Assembly (NCBI GenBank): GCA_002408385.1
Contig: DHSB01000037.1
Coordinates: forward strand, 1-12,611
From: Myxococcales bacterium UBA5297
GTDB taxonomy: Bacteria; Myxococcota; Myxococcia; Myxococcales; UBA5297
Reading direction: 5' to 3'
Length of the DNA stretch: 12,611 nucleotides
Positions 1-5,570 of the stretch are shown one piece after another. Position numbers and translations under genes: made by a program. The first letter of the stretch is position 1, and each line of letters starts with the position of its first letter. Below the pieces are notes generated by a model. It did no database searches, had not been told where the DNA came from, and was given only the letters and a program-made list of their open reading frames with translations.

Positions 1-1
1 C

Positions 2-508
2 CGAACGACTGTCAAACTCGGGTGGAGCGTCGATGGAGGCAAGGCCGAGGGCAACCTGAGCCGACGCGACTACTTCCCGAGGGTGCTCGCCGGGCAGCTC
101 ATCCTGGGCGAGCTGGTCGTCAGCTACGCGACCGGCCGCAGCTCGGGGATCGTGGCGGTGCCGGTGCGGCGCGACGGGGAGACGGTCGGGGTGCTCGGGG
201 CCTCGGTCTTCCTCGACGCGTTCAGCGAGGAGCTGCGCAGCCGGCTCGGCCTGCGGCCTCCGCTCATCTTCTTCGCCCTCGACTCAGAGCCGCTGCTCGC
301 GCTCGACTGGATGTCGGAGGTCTTCGAGAACCCCAAGCAGCTCGGCAGCCCGTCGCTGGAGCGGGCCGTCAATCAGATGCTCGCGGGCGAAGAGGGCAGG
401 GTGCGCTACGAGTACCAGGGCCGGCAGCGCGTCGTGCTCTACCGCAAGTCGAAGGTGCTGCCGTGGTGGTTCGCCCTCGGCGTGCTGCGCGACGACGGCG
501 GGAGGTAG
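2..508 (+). CDS. Cache-domain (PDC-like) extracytoplasmic sensor protein, 5' end missing
   Basis: The frame is open from the window edge to TAG at 506-508, so only the last ~168 residues are seen. The visible part reads like the core of a Cache/PDC small-ligand-sensing fold: an RDYFPRVLAGQ segment, then SYATGRSSGIVAVPVRRDG and TVGVLGASVFLD (a beta-sheet ending in the usual 'vGvlg' strand). A second half follows, with GRVRYEYQGRQRVVLY and a closing PWWFALGV strand. Cache domains normally sit in the periplasm as input modules of chemoreceptors, kinases or cyclases. Here the protein ends about eight residues after the last strand, with no transmembrane helix, HAMP or output domain, so it is probably a stand-alone secreted or lipid-anchored binding protein. 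A GTG at 83 could be taken as the start, but the domain clearly begins upstream of it. Family recognition is by eye; ligand unknown. Confidence 0.7.
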   Translation, partial: RTTVKLGWSVDGGKAEGNLSRRDYFPRVLAGQLILGELVVSYATGRSSGIVAVPVRRDGETVGVLGASVFLDAFSEELRSRLGLRPPLIFFALDSEPLLALDWMSEVFENPKQLGSPSLERAVNQMLAGEEGRVRYEYQGRQRVVLYRKSKVLPWWFALGVLRDDGGR

Positions 509-519
509 CGCGGCGGCGC

Positions 520-568
520 CAAGACAAGCAACGGCCGGCCCCCACGCGAGAGGCCGGCCGCTGTCTTG
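520..568. terminator. Stem-loop between two convergent genes
   Basis: GGCCGGCC at 533-540 pairs with GGCCGGCC at 552-559 across an 11-nt loop. An outer stem pairs CAAGACA (520-526) with TGTCTTG (562-568), with a few unpaired bases between the two stems. It lies 11 nt after the Cache gene stop and about 60 nt past the stop of the convergent minus-strand gene, so it could serve both. There is no U-run, so the terminator role is inferred from position and stability only. Confidence 0.55.
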
Positions 569-600
569 AAGCTCGAGAGCCGTCGGCGTCGAGGGCGAGC

Positions 601-628
601 CTTGCCCCTCTCGACTCTCGACTCTCCG
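601..628 (-). repeat. 7-bp purine-rich microsatellite after a stop codon
   Basis: Read on the minus strand, the sequence directly after the TAG of the 629-1102 gene is CGG followed by GAGAGTC, GAGAGTC, GAGAGGG: a heptamer repeated two to three times. Similar heptamer runs follow the stop codons at 8029 and 11086. Confidence 0.55.
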
Positions 629-1102
629 CTACGGCTTGGCCTTCCTGGCGCGCGGGCCGGTCGACATGAAGTCGACCACCGGCTGCAGGCGCTTGGCCAG
701 GGCCGGGTCGTGCTTGGCCATCGAGGCGAGGACGCCGTAGTAGGCGAGGAAGGCCTGATACGCCTCGCCGTAGGCCGCCAGGCGCGTGTCGGCGGCGAGC
801 TGGCGCATCACCTCGAGCCGCTTCTCGAACCGATCGGCCTTGACGCCCACCTTCAGGTCGCTCTCGAGGCCCTCGAGCGGCATGCCGTCGATGTCGAGCT
901 TCTTCTCGGTCGCGACCTCGAAGACCAGCGGCATCAGCTTCTCGGCCCCCGAGCGCGGCCGCAGGAATTCGCCCCGATCGCCTTCGGAGAGCGGGACGCA
1001 GAACGTGGAGAGCACACCGACGGCGGTGTCGAGCGCAGCGTCGATCTGCTGGCTCTGCTCTTCGGTCGGCACGACGGTGCCCACCAGGTTGGTCGTTGCC
1101 AT
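629..1102 (-). CDS. Uncharacterised 157-aa mostly helical protein
   Basis: I do not recognise this family. The start MATTNLVGTV (ATG at 1102-1100) is preceded on the minus strand by GAGTGAGGA, giving AGGA about 5 nt before the ATG; a further-upstream ATG at 1162 lacks such a site. The protein has no signal peptide or membrane segment, so it should be cytoplasmic. It looks largely alpha-helical, with charged amphipathic stretches (TEEQSQQIDAALDTAVGVLS near the N-terminus; KADRFEKRLEVMRQLAADTR and AYGEAYQAFLAYYGVLASMA in the second half) and a basic C-terminus ending RARKAKP. It stands alone: the convergent Cache gene lies beyond a stem-loop, and upstream is the 21-bp repeat region. Codon use (high GC at third positions) and the good RBS make it a convincing gene; function unknown. 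Confidence 0.75.
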   Translation of the reverse strand: MATTNLVGTVVPTEEQSQQIDAALDTAVGVLSTFCVPLSEGDRGEFLRPRSGAEKLMPLVFEVATEKKLDIDGMPLEGLESDLKVGVKADRFEKRLEVMRQLAADTRLAAYGEAYQAFLAYYGVLASMAKHDPALAKRLQPVVDFMSTGPRARKAKP

Positions 1103-1704
1103 CGAATCCTCACTCGGAGGTGGGGTGGCTTGGAAGGGCGCCCCCGAACGCGTGGTTTCCAAGACCCAGCAGGGGCTGGGCGAGGCGACGATAGGCCCCC
1201 CACGAAGGGGAATCCAGCCGTGAAGTTGTGCAAGGGCGGCGCAGTGTCGAGTACCGGACGGAAGGAGCCGACAGAGGACGCAAAGGGTAGGAGATCGGGT
1301 GGTTCCGCCCTGGCGCGGGCTCGAGAAACCGCGCTCCGGCTCGTACCTTTTGCAGCTAGTCGCGAAATTTGCCGCCCAGCCGCGAAATTTCCCGGTCGGG
1401 CGGCGAATTCGCCGACCCAGTCAACGAGTTTCGCGACCCGCTCGACGAATTCGCCGACGGAATCGAGGAATTCCGCGATCTCCTCGACCAATTTCGCGAC
1501 CCCTTCGACGAGTTTCGCGACCTCGTCGGCGAATTCGGCGACCGCATCGGCGAATTCGGCGACGGCATCGACGAGCTCGCCAAGCGCATCGGCGAATTCG
1601 GCGACCGCATCGGCGAATTCGGCGACGGCATCGACGAGCTCGCCAAGCGCATCGGCGAATTCGCCGCCCAGTCGCGAACCAATCGTCAGCGAATGGCGAA
1701 CCAT
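934..1704 (-). CDS. Doubtful ORF: heptad-repeat (coiled-coil-like) protein from the 21-bp repeat
   Basis: This is the minus-strand open frame across the repeat array, starting at ATG 1704-1702. After MVRHSLTIGSRLGG it runs for about 13 heptads of the type EFADAVA / ELVDAVA / KLVEGVA, with V/L/I and F/L in the a and d positions of a coiled coil, then about 160 residues of low-complexity, Arg/Pro-rich sequence. Against it: no convincing Shine-Dalgarno, the 3' part overlaps the start and first 168 nt of the better-supported gene at 629-1102, and third-position GC in the repeats is visibly lower than in the opposite-strand frame. It is listed because the heptads are unusually regular; it may equally be a by-product of a non-coding DNA repeat. 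Confidence 0.2.
   Translation of the reverse strand: MVRHSLTIGSRLGGEFADALGELVDAVAEFADAVAEFADALGELVDAVAEFADAVAEFADEVAKLVEGVAKLVEEIAEFLDSVGEFVERVAKLVDWVGEFAARPGNFAAGRQISRLAAKGTSRSAVSRARARAEPPDLLPFASSVGSFRPVLDTAPPLHNFTAGFPFVGGLSSPRPAPAGSWKPRVRGRPSKPPHLRVRIRWQRPTWWAPSCRPKSRASRSTLRSTPPSVCSPRSASRSPKAIGANSCGRARGPRS
1103..1360. other. Gene-free spacer
   Basis: Upstream region of the minus-strand 629-1102 gene, presumably holding its promoter. I see no clear -35/-10 pair and no other supported feature. Confidence 0.4.
1361..1670. repeat. 21-bp tandem repeat array, about 15 units
   Basis: AATT- or AGCT-centred blocks recur every 20-21 bp. The first two are CGCGAAATTT at 1361 and 1381; later units follow the pattern GACGAATTCGCCGAC or GGCGAATTCGGCGAC. 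Many units contain the 6-bp palindrome GAATTC (others GAGCTC or GAGTTTC). The block 1528-1590 is repeated exactly at 1591-1653, followed by a partial third copy, so this 63-bp higher-order unit arose by recent duplication. Plus-strand translation gives heptads such as EFGDRIG, EFGDGID, ELAKRIG; minus-strand translation gives EFADAVA, ELVDAVA. Both frames are codon-aligned and free of stops. GCCGCCCAG beside a CGCGAA motif occurs near both ends (1371-1386 and 1661-1677). Confidence 0.9.
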
Positions 1705-1924
1705 CGCCCGCGTGTCGCGGAGAGTGCCGCCGAGCCGCAGGCCCTCCGCGCCAGAGTGCGGATGCTCGCCCCTCGTCGCGAAGCCGCCGCTTGCATCGCG
1801 AATCGCGGAGGGCTTCGGGCGCCGAGTCCGCCCTCGTCGAGATGTGTGCGGCGGCTGTGGGCGATCTCGCCCGGCCCGCGCCGTGTTGTACTGCCGGCTC
1901 GACTCGCGCCCCCAGAGGACGGCC
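1671..1924. other. Spacer before the alkyltransferase gene
   Basis: GC-rich sequence with scattered TCGCGAA-like words resembling decayed repeat units (for example near 1735-1810). No gene is supported here. It presumably carries the promoter of the alkyltransferase gene, but no clear promoter motif is visible. Confidence 0.35.
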
Positions 1925-2530
1925 ATGCCGATGAGCCACCGATCGACCGTTCACCGCTGCCCCAGGCCATCGACCGACGAGCAGCGCGCTCCCGCGGACG
2001 TGCGCTACGCGCTCGGCCGGTGCTCACTCGGCGCGGTCCTGGTGGCGGCGACGACGGGCGGCGTGTGCGCGCTGCTGCTCGGCGATGGCGAAGAGGAGCT
2101 GGTCGGCGATCTCGAGCGCCGTCTGCGCGGCCGATGCTGCAGGCGCGCCGATGCAGAGCTCGAGGAGCTGGTGGCGAAGGCGGTCGGGCTCTTCGAGGAG
2201 CCTCGTTCTCTCCTCGATTTGCCGCTCGACGTGCGCGGCACCGACTTCCAGAGGCGCGTCTGGAGGGCGCTGCAAGCCGTCCCGGCCGGCAGCACGACGA
2301 CCTACGCCGCGATCGCCCGCGCGATAGGCGCGCCGAAGGCCGTTCGCGCCGTGGGCAGCGCGTGCGCCGCGAACCCGGTGGCGGTCGCGATTCCCTGTCA
2401 TCGGGTCCTGCGCGGCGACGGCGGCCTGTCGGGCTATCGCTGGGGACTCGAGCGCAAGCGGGCGCTGCTGGAGCGGGAGGCGAGGGGGGCGTCGCGTCCA
2501 CGGTTCGGAGAGGTCGCGGGCGAGCGGTGA
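1925..2530 (+). CDS. ogt: O6-alkylguanine-DNA alkyltransferase, Ada C-terminal type
   Basis: This 201-aa suicide repair protein should transfer methyl or alkyl groups from O6-alkylguanine (and O4-alkylthymine) in DNA to its own cysteine. The catalytic motif IPCHRV is present, with the acceptor Cys at residue ~158 (codon 2396-2398). The family signatures PLDVRGTDFQRRVWRALQ, TTTYAAIARAIG, KAVRAVGSACAANP and GGLSGYRWG flank it in the expected order. The N-terminal subdomain VRYALGRCSLGAVLVAATTG aligns by eye with the matching part of E. coli Ada. The Ada N-terminal zinc/phosphotriester domain and AraC-type HTH are absent, so it is a stand-alone Ada C-domain and not an adaptive-response regulator. 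The start ATG at 1925 follows AGAGGA (1914-1919) by 5 nt. A frameshifted paralogue lies at 5038-5570. Symbol ogt is by function; an ada-like name is also possible. Confidence 0.92.
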   Translation: MPMSHRSTVHRCPRPSTDEQRAPADVRYALGRCSLGAVLVAATTGGVCALLLGDGEEELVGDLERRLRGRCCRRADAELEELVAKAVGLFEEPRSLLDLPLDVRGTDFQRRVWRALQAVPAGSTTTYAAIARAIGAPKAVRAVGSACAANPVAVAIPCHRVLRGDGGLSGYRWGLERKRALLEREARGASRPRFGEVAGER

Positions 2531-2583
2531 GAGAGGCGAGGGGAGGTGAGAGCCTTGGTGCTCCCTGGTCGCCACGCGAGAGA

Positions 2584-2608
2584 ACCGGCCCTCAGGCCGT
2601 CGGCCGGT
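2584..2608 (+). terminator. Stem-loop after the alkyltransferase gene
   Basis: ACCGGCC (2584-2590) pairs with GGCCGGT (2602-2608) around an 11-nt loop, 53 nt beyond the ogt stop. No U-run follows; the terminator role is inferred from position. Confidence 0.4.
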
Positions 2609-2649
2609 CGCCGGGCCATCGATCGCCACCCCGGAACCGACAGGCACGG

Positions 2650-3091
2650 CTGTACGGGCTCAAGGATTCCAGGGTTGTCGCTGCGCGGCGGGTCGCAGGT
2701 GCGAATCGTGACTACGCGATGGCGGCCTATCTCGCCTTGGTCCACTGCGGGCTCTTCGACCGAGCGCACTACTTCGAGGTACTGCGGCCGGACATCCTCC
2801 GACTCCGCGACCGGGGAACCGACCCGACGTTCGCCAACTCGAAGTTCTGGGGACCGGCGATCGATCGCCGGAATCGCGAGGTCGAGCACGGTTGGAAGAT
2901 GAAGTGGCACGACTTTCGGGAACGGACAGGTCCAACTTTGCCTGTGCGTCGCCCTGGCGAGCGGCGACGCCTACCTCTGCCACGCCTAGAAGACCTCCGA
3001 CGCTCAGGACAAGAGGATGGCTGGCTCACTCAAGGACAAGATCGAGCTTATCGGAGCGGGTCGGCACGACGTGCGAGGAGAGCTTCCATGA
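2650..3091 (+). pseudogene. Decayed cistron upstream of, and overlapping, the XRE gene
   Basis: Two reading frames show coding-like third-position GC one after the other. Frame 1, from about 2650, reads SRVVAARRVAGANRDYAMAA and on to EHGWKMKWHDF. Near 2912 the sense passes to the +1 frame, which continues GNGQVQLCLCVALASGDAYL CHA, meets TAG at 2987-2989, and resumes KTSDAQDKRMAGSLKDKIEL to a TGA at 3089-3091. Removing one T from the ACTTTCGG run near 2910-2915 joins the frames into WHDFGNGQVQ. The last stop overlaps the start of the XRE gene as ATGA, which suggests an original translationally coupled operon. Size (~120 aa from ATG 2719) and position first in a pair with an HTH protein resemble a HigB-type toxin gene, but I see no family signature. 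The true start is unknown. A 24-codon ATG frame at 3017-3091 could still be translated. Sequencing error is an alternative to decay. Confidence 0.5.
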
Positions 3092-3546
3092 GCGAAGACC
3101 GGGAAATCAAAGCAATCGGCGAGGCGATGCTTGCCGCGAATCTTCCTTTGGAGTTCGTCGGTTTGGTGCTCGAGTTGGCGAAGACGAGCGAAGGGGTCGA
3201 GGATCTCGTTCACCTGTGGTCCAGCGCTCCGGACGAGGCCGAGCGGCGAGAGGTCGAGGCGGAGCTCCAGGCGGCTATCGAGGACCGCGAGCCGTCCGGG
3301 CCGGCCATCGAGGCAGCGTCGGTCGAAGAGGGCGAGCGGCTGCTGAAGCAGCGGTGCCGGCAGAAGGAGCATCTGCGACGACTCGTCGATGCTCACGGTG
3401 GGGTTTCCGAGGTGGCCAGGCGGGCGCAGATGCCTCAACCGTCGCTGAGCCGGCTACTCAACTCCATGTCGGAGCCACGGCCGCCGACCCTCTTGCGGCT
3501 CGCCGAGGCGATGGATCTGACCGTTTCGGACCTCGCTGGGCCGTAA
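3088..3546 (+). CDS. XRE-family HTH DNA-binding protein, antitoxin-like
   Basis: A 152-aa protein whose ATG follows GAGGAG (3075-3080) by 7 nt, a very good ribosome-binding site, so the start is secure even though the frame is open upstream. Residues 1-90 are acidic and helical (GEAMLAANLPLEFVGLVLEL; DEAERREVEAELQAAIED). Residues ~93-150 form a helix-turn-helix of the Cro/C1/XRE type: LRRLVDAHGGVSEVARRAQM, then the recognition part PQPSLSRLLNS and LLRLAEAMDLTVSDL. This C-terminal layout (PSLSR.L....P...TLLR.AEA) is common in addiction-module antidotes such as HigA-like proteins. The ATGA overlap with the broken cistron upstream supports a former two-gene toxin-antitoxin operon in which only the DNA-binding partner is intact. 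The role as autorepressor/antitoxin is inference; it could be an ordinary small repressor. Confidence 0.8.
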   Translation: MSEDREIKAIGEAMLAANLPLEFVGLVLELAKTSEGVEDLVHLWSSAPDEAERREVEAELQAAIEDREPSGPAIEAASVEEGERLLKQRCRQKEHLRRLVDAHGGVSEVARRAQMPQPSLSRLLNSMSEPRPPTLLRLAEAMDLTVSDLAGP

Positions 3547-3596
3547 ACCCGAGCCTCGCAGGCGCACGCTGTCTTCAGCGCAGGCTACTTGGTGAC

Positions 3597-3824
3597 GTGG
3601 ACATCCGGATGTGGATTCCGCCGCGGACTTCGGGCTTCGAGCTCTTCGCCGAGGAAGCCCGTTACCGCTCGCGGTCGGCATACGTGGTCAAGACGAAGCT
3701 CGAGTCCATCGCGAAGGAGACCAGCGGCGCAGTTCAGGCGTGCGCCCGCGCTCTGCTCAGGCTCTACGTCACCGAGGAGTCGAAGCATCCTGCGGCTCGA
3801 GAGGGGATCGCGGCCGGCGAGTGA
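3597..3824 (+). CDS. Small unknown protein, 75 aa
   Basis: The frame from GTG 3597 (or ATG 3609) to TGA 3822-3824 has high third-position GC throughout and reads [60 protein letters not shown]. It begins 50 nt after the XRE gene on the same strand, so it could be a third member of that unit. The Shine-Dalgarno is weak (AGG at 3582-3584, far from GTG 3597). The frame is open upstream, so this may be the 3' remnant of a longer gene. No domain recognised, no signal peptide or membrane helix; the central part looks helical. Confidence 0.45.
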   Translation: MDIRMWIPPRTSGFELFAEEARYRSRSAYVVKTKLESIAKETSGAVQACARALLRLYVTEESKHPAAREGIAAGE

Positions 3825-3964
3825 GTCTCGGCCCTTCGGCCACAAGCTCGCGCCTGCGTCGCGCTTTGGCAGACGGGGGGCGTACTGCCCGCTGGCGCGA
3901 GAGCTGATCGGCCTTCGTCTGCCTGCGTCCTTGGTTCTGGGCGCGCCAATCGAAGACGGGCCTG

Positions 3965-3991
3965 CGCGCGCAGTTCCGCGCGCGGTAGAGT
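3965..3991 (+). promoter_or_regulatory. Hairpin plus TAGAGT motif upstream of the collagen-like gene
   Basis: CGCGCG (3965-3970) can pair with CGCGCG (3977-3982) around CAGTTC, followed at once by GGTAGAGTCC with a -10-like TAGAGT at 3986-3991, 30 nt before the ATG. No -35 match is evident. The GGTAGA word recurs upstream of the other lipoprotein gene (minus strand, around 8782-8789). Promoter role is a guess from position. Confidence 0.25.
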
Positions 3992-4020
3992 CCGCGCCCG
4001 TCAACGAGCTGAGGGTGGCG

Positions 4021-4806
4021 ATGATCAAGAGAGTGCTTTCCCAATGGGCGTTGTGCCCTTTGATGGCTTTCGCGCTGGTTGCCTGCGAAGGGACGGCTGG
4101 GCCCACCGGGCCGCGCGGACCAGATGGGCCCCAAGGCCCGATGGGGCCGCAAGGGGAGACGGGACCGCAGGGACCGCCGGGACCTGCCGGCGGTCCACAA
4201 GGCCCGGCGGGGCCTGTTGGTCCGCCCGGACCTCAAGGGCAGCAAGGGCCTCAAGGAATTCTGGGTCCCGCCGGTCCCGTGGGGCCCGTTGGTCCCGCTG
4301 GACCTCAAGGGCCGCAGGGTCCGCAAGGGCCGGCAGGACCAAGCCCGGGATACGTTCCGGCCACCAGTGGCTCGCGACTCACTGCGAATCAGAGAACCTG
4401 GACGGGCGCTGACGGTTCGAAGTACGCGCCGCCGACTTCCACCTTCTACGACAGCGCTCTCGACATCGACTGCCAGCCACAAGGCGCCGCAGACGGGACG
4501 GTTCGCTGTCTGCCGACCGCGCTTGCCGTCGGTAACACCTACTTCGCAAACGGCTCATGCACTGTTCAGGCTGTCCTGGTGTCGGGGCGCCACTGCGGGA
4601 TACCCGCATACCTGACGACTTACGGGACTTACGACTACTGCGCGGGCATGTACGTGGACAACCGCGTCTACCGGGTGACTGGCACGGCGACGTCCGTGTA
4701 CGTGCAGAGCGGATCGTCGTGCGTTGCGATGCCCGTCTCTGCAGGCTACGCGGCCTATGCGCTCGGCGCCGAGGAGTCCCCGTCGCTGTTCGTGCAATTC
4801 AACTAG
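4021..4806 (+). CDS. Collagen-like lipoprotein with Cys-rich C-terminal domain
   Basis: A 261-aa protein starting at ATG 4021 after GAGG (4011-4014, 6-nt spacing). Residues 1-21 are a lipoprotein signal peptide with lipobox LVAC (Cys22), so it should be lipid-anchored at the cell envelope. Residues ~24-108 are collagen Gly-X-Y triplets: 11, then one extra Gly (57), then about 17 more, rich in GPQ, GPA and GPV. Such a stretch should form a trimeric rod. Residues ~109-261 form a globular head with six cysteines in DCQ, RCLP, SCT, HCG, YCAG and SCVA contexts (probably three disulfides), many Tyr/Ser/Thr and a terminal LFVQFN. The design of anchor, collagen stalk and compact head is that of a trimeric surface display protein; the ligand of the head is unknown. 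The one-residue break at Gly57/58 would kink the triple helix or act as a hinge. Confidence 0.88.
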   Translation: MIKRVLSQWALCPLMAFALVACEGTAGPTGPRGPDGPQGPMGPQGETGPQGPPGPAGGPQGPAGPVGPPGPQGQQGPQGILGPAGPVGPVGPAGPQGPQGPQGPAGPSPGYVPATSGSRLTANQRTWTGADGSKYAPPTSTFYDSALDIDCQPQGAADGTVRCLPTALAVGNTYFANGSCTVQAVLVSGRHCGIPAYLTTYGTYDYCAGMYVDNRVYRVTGTATSVYVQSGSSCVAMPVSAGYAAYALGAEESPSLFVQFN

Positions 4807-4815
4807 CTGCCGCAT

Positions 4816-4870
4816 CGCCCGTCTGACCGAGTTGCCGCTTTCGCTCAAGGTCGAGCGAGCCGGACGGGCG
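4816..4870 (+). terminator. Nested inverted repeats after the collagen-like gene
   Basis: CGCCCGTC (4816-4823) is complementary to GACGGGCG (4863-4870). Inside lies a smaller hairpin, TCGCTC (4841-4846) with GAGCGA (4853-4858), loop AAGGTC. It begins 10 nt past the stop; no U-run. A terminator is plausible. Confidence 0.35.
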
Positions 4871-4900
4871 CCCGACAAGCGCAGACCGGTGCCGGAACGG

Positions 4901-5035
4901 TCACCGGTCGACGCGCGCTGATCCGAGCCACGCGCGCAGCGTCATCAACCGCGCCGCGGCACGCTCGAGCACCGCTTCGGTCTTGCAGAACGCGAAGCGC
5001 GCCAAGAGCCGATTGGACCGCGGTCGCACCTCATC
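4901..5035 (-). pseudogene. C-terminal remnant of a PLP-dependent aminotransferase
   Basis: On the minus strand, ending at TGA 4903-4901, the frame reads SNRLLARFAFCKTEAVLERA then AARLMTLRAWLG. This matches the closing segment of class I/II aminotransferases of the methionine aminotransferase (YbdL) group, whose C-terminus has the pattern LIRLCFAKKESTL..AAERL. Only about 40 codons remain. Upstream on the minus strand, homology stops near 5035, exactly where the decayed alkyltransferase copy begins on the plus strand. The rest of the gene (about 340 codons in an intact enzyme) is missing, so the fragment cannot be functional. The truncation is best explained by a deletion or insertion that joined the two remnants. 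Family assignment rests on a short match. Confidence 0.55.
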
Positions 5036-5037
5036 GC

Positions 5038-5570
5038 AGGACGGGCAGCGCGCTCCCGCGGAGGTGCGCTACGCGCTTCGGCCGGTGCTCGCTCGGCGCG
5101 GTCCTGGTGGCGAGGACGGCGCGCGGCGTCTGCGAGCTTGCTGCTTGGAGATGGCGAAGAGGAGCGGGTCGGCGATCTCGAGCGCCGTCTTCACGGCCGA
5201 AGCTGCGAGCGCGCCGACGCTGAGCTCGAGGAGCTGGTGGCGAAGGCGGTCGCGCTCATCGAGGAGCCGCGCTCGGCCGTGACGCTGCCGCTCGACGTGC
5301 GCGGCACCGACTTCCAGGAGCGCGTCTGGAGGGCGCTGCAAGCCGTCCCCGCTGGCAGCACGACGACCTGAGCTCGCCCGCGCGATAGGCGCGCCGCCGG
5401 CCGTCCGCGCCGTCGGCAGCGCGTGCGCCGCGAATTCGGTGGCGGTCGCGATTCTCTGTCACCGGGTCCTGCGCGGCGACGGCGGCCTGTCGGGCTATCG
5501 CTGGGGAGTCGAGCGCAAGCGGGCGCTGCTGGAGTGGGAGGTGCGGGGCGCGGTGCCCGGGGGCGAGGAT
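5038..5570 (+). pseudogene. Decayed second copy of the Ada-type alkyltransferase gene
   Basis: The sequence aligns almost throughout with the intact gene at about 1976-2506, but the protein is broken into three frames. An extra T near 5077 shifts frame after VRYAL. A second extra base near 5130 restores the protein sense as LLGDGEEERVGDLERRL. A 5-bp deletion near 5370, in the stretch equivalent to TYAAIA, creates a TGA at 5369-5371; the next frame then continues IGAPPAVRAVGSACAANS and GGLSGYRWGVERKRALL. In the active-site motif Pro-Cys-His-Arg-Val the Pro codon is now Leu (CTC), while the Cys is retained. At least three indels plus an active-site change make this a true pseudogene and not a single sequencing error. 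Homology starts close to the same point in both copies, just before RAPA(D/E)VRYAL. Confidence 0.9.

Noticed and set aside
566..1924. Plus-strand frame continuous with ogt that would make a 654-aa fusion
   Set aside because: The upstream part is antisense to the 629-1102 gene and low-complexity. A clear RBS sits at the ATG at 1925, and Ada N-terminal motifs are absent.
2660..2715. tRNA-like stretch (GGGTCGCAGGTGCGAATC)
   Set aside because: Only a vague T-arm resemblance; no acceptor stem, D-arm or anticodon arm can be drawn.
2434..2910. Minus-strand ORF of 158 codons opposite the decayed cistron
   Set aside because: Third-position GC is visibly lower than in the plus frame over the same bases, and it runs into ogt on the opposite strand. 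Treated as a shadow.
2901..2925. Possible sigma-54 promoter (TGGCACG...)
   Set aside because: The second box at the right spacing is not GC-TTGC(A/T)-like, and the site lies inside coding-like sequence.
1369..3087. Plus-strand frame continuous with the XRE gene (725 codons)
   Set aside because: It crosses the ogt gene in another frame, and GAGGAG plus ATG at 3088 marks the true start. Only the 2650-2912 part has coding-like composition, and it is treated as a separate decayed cistron.
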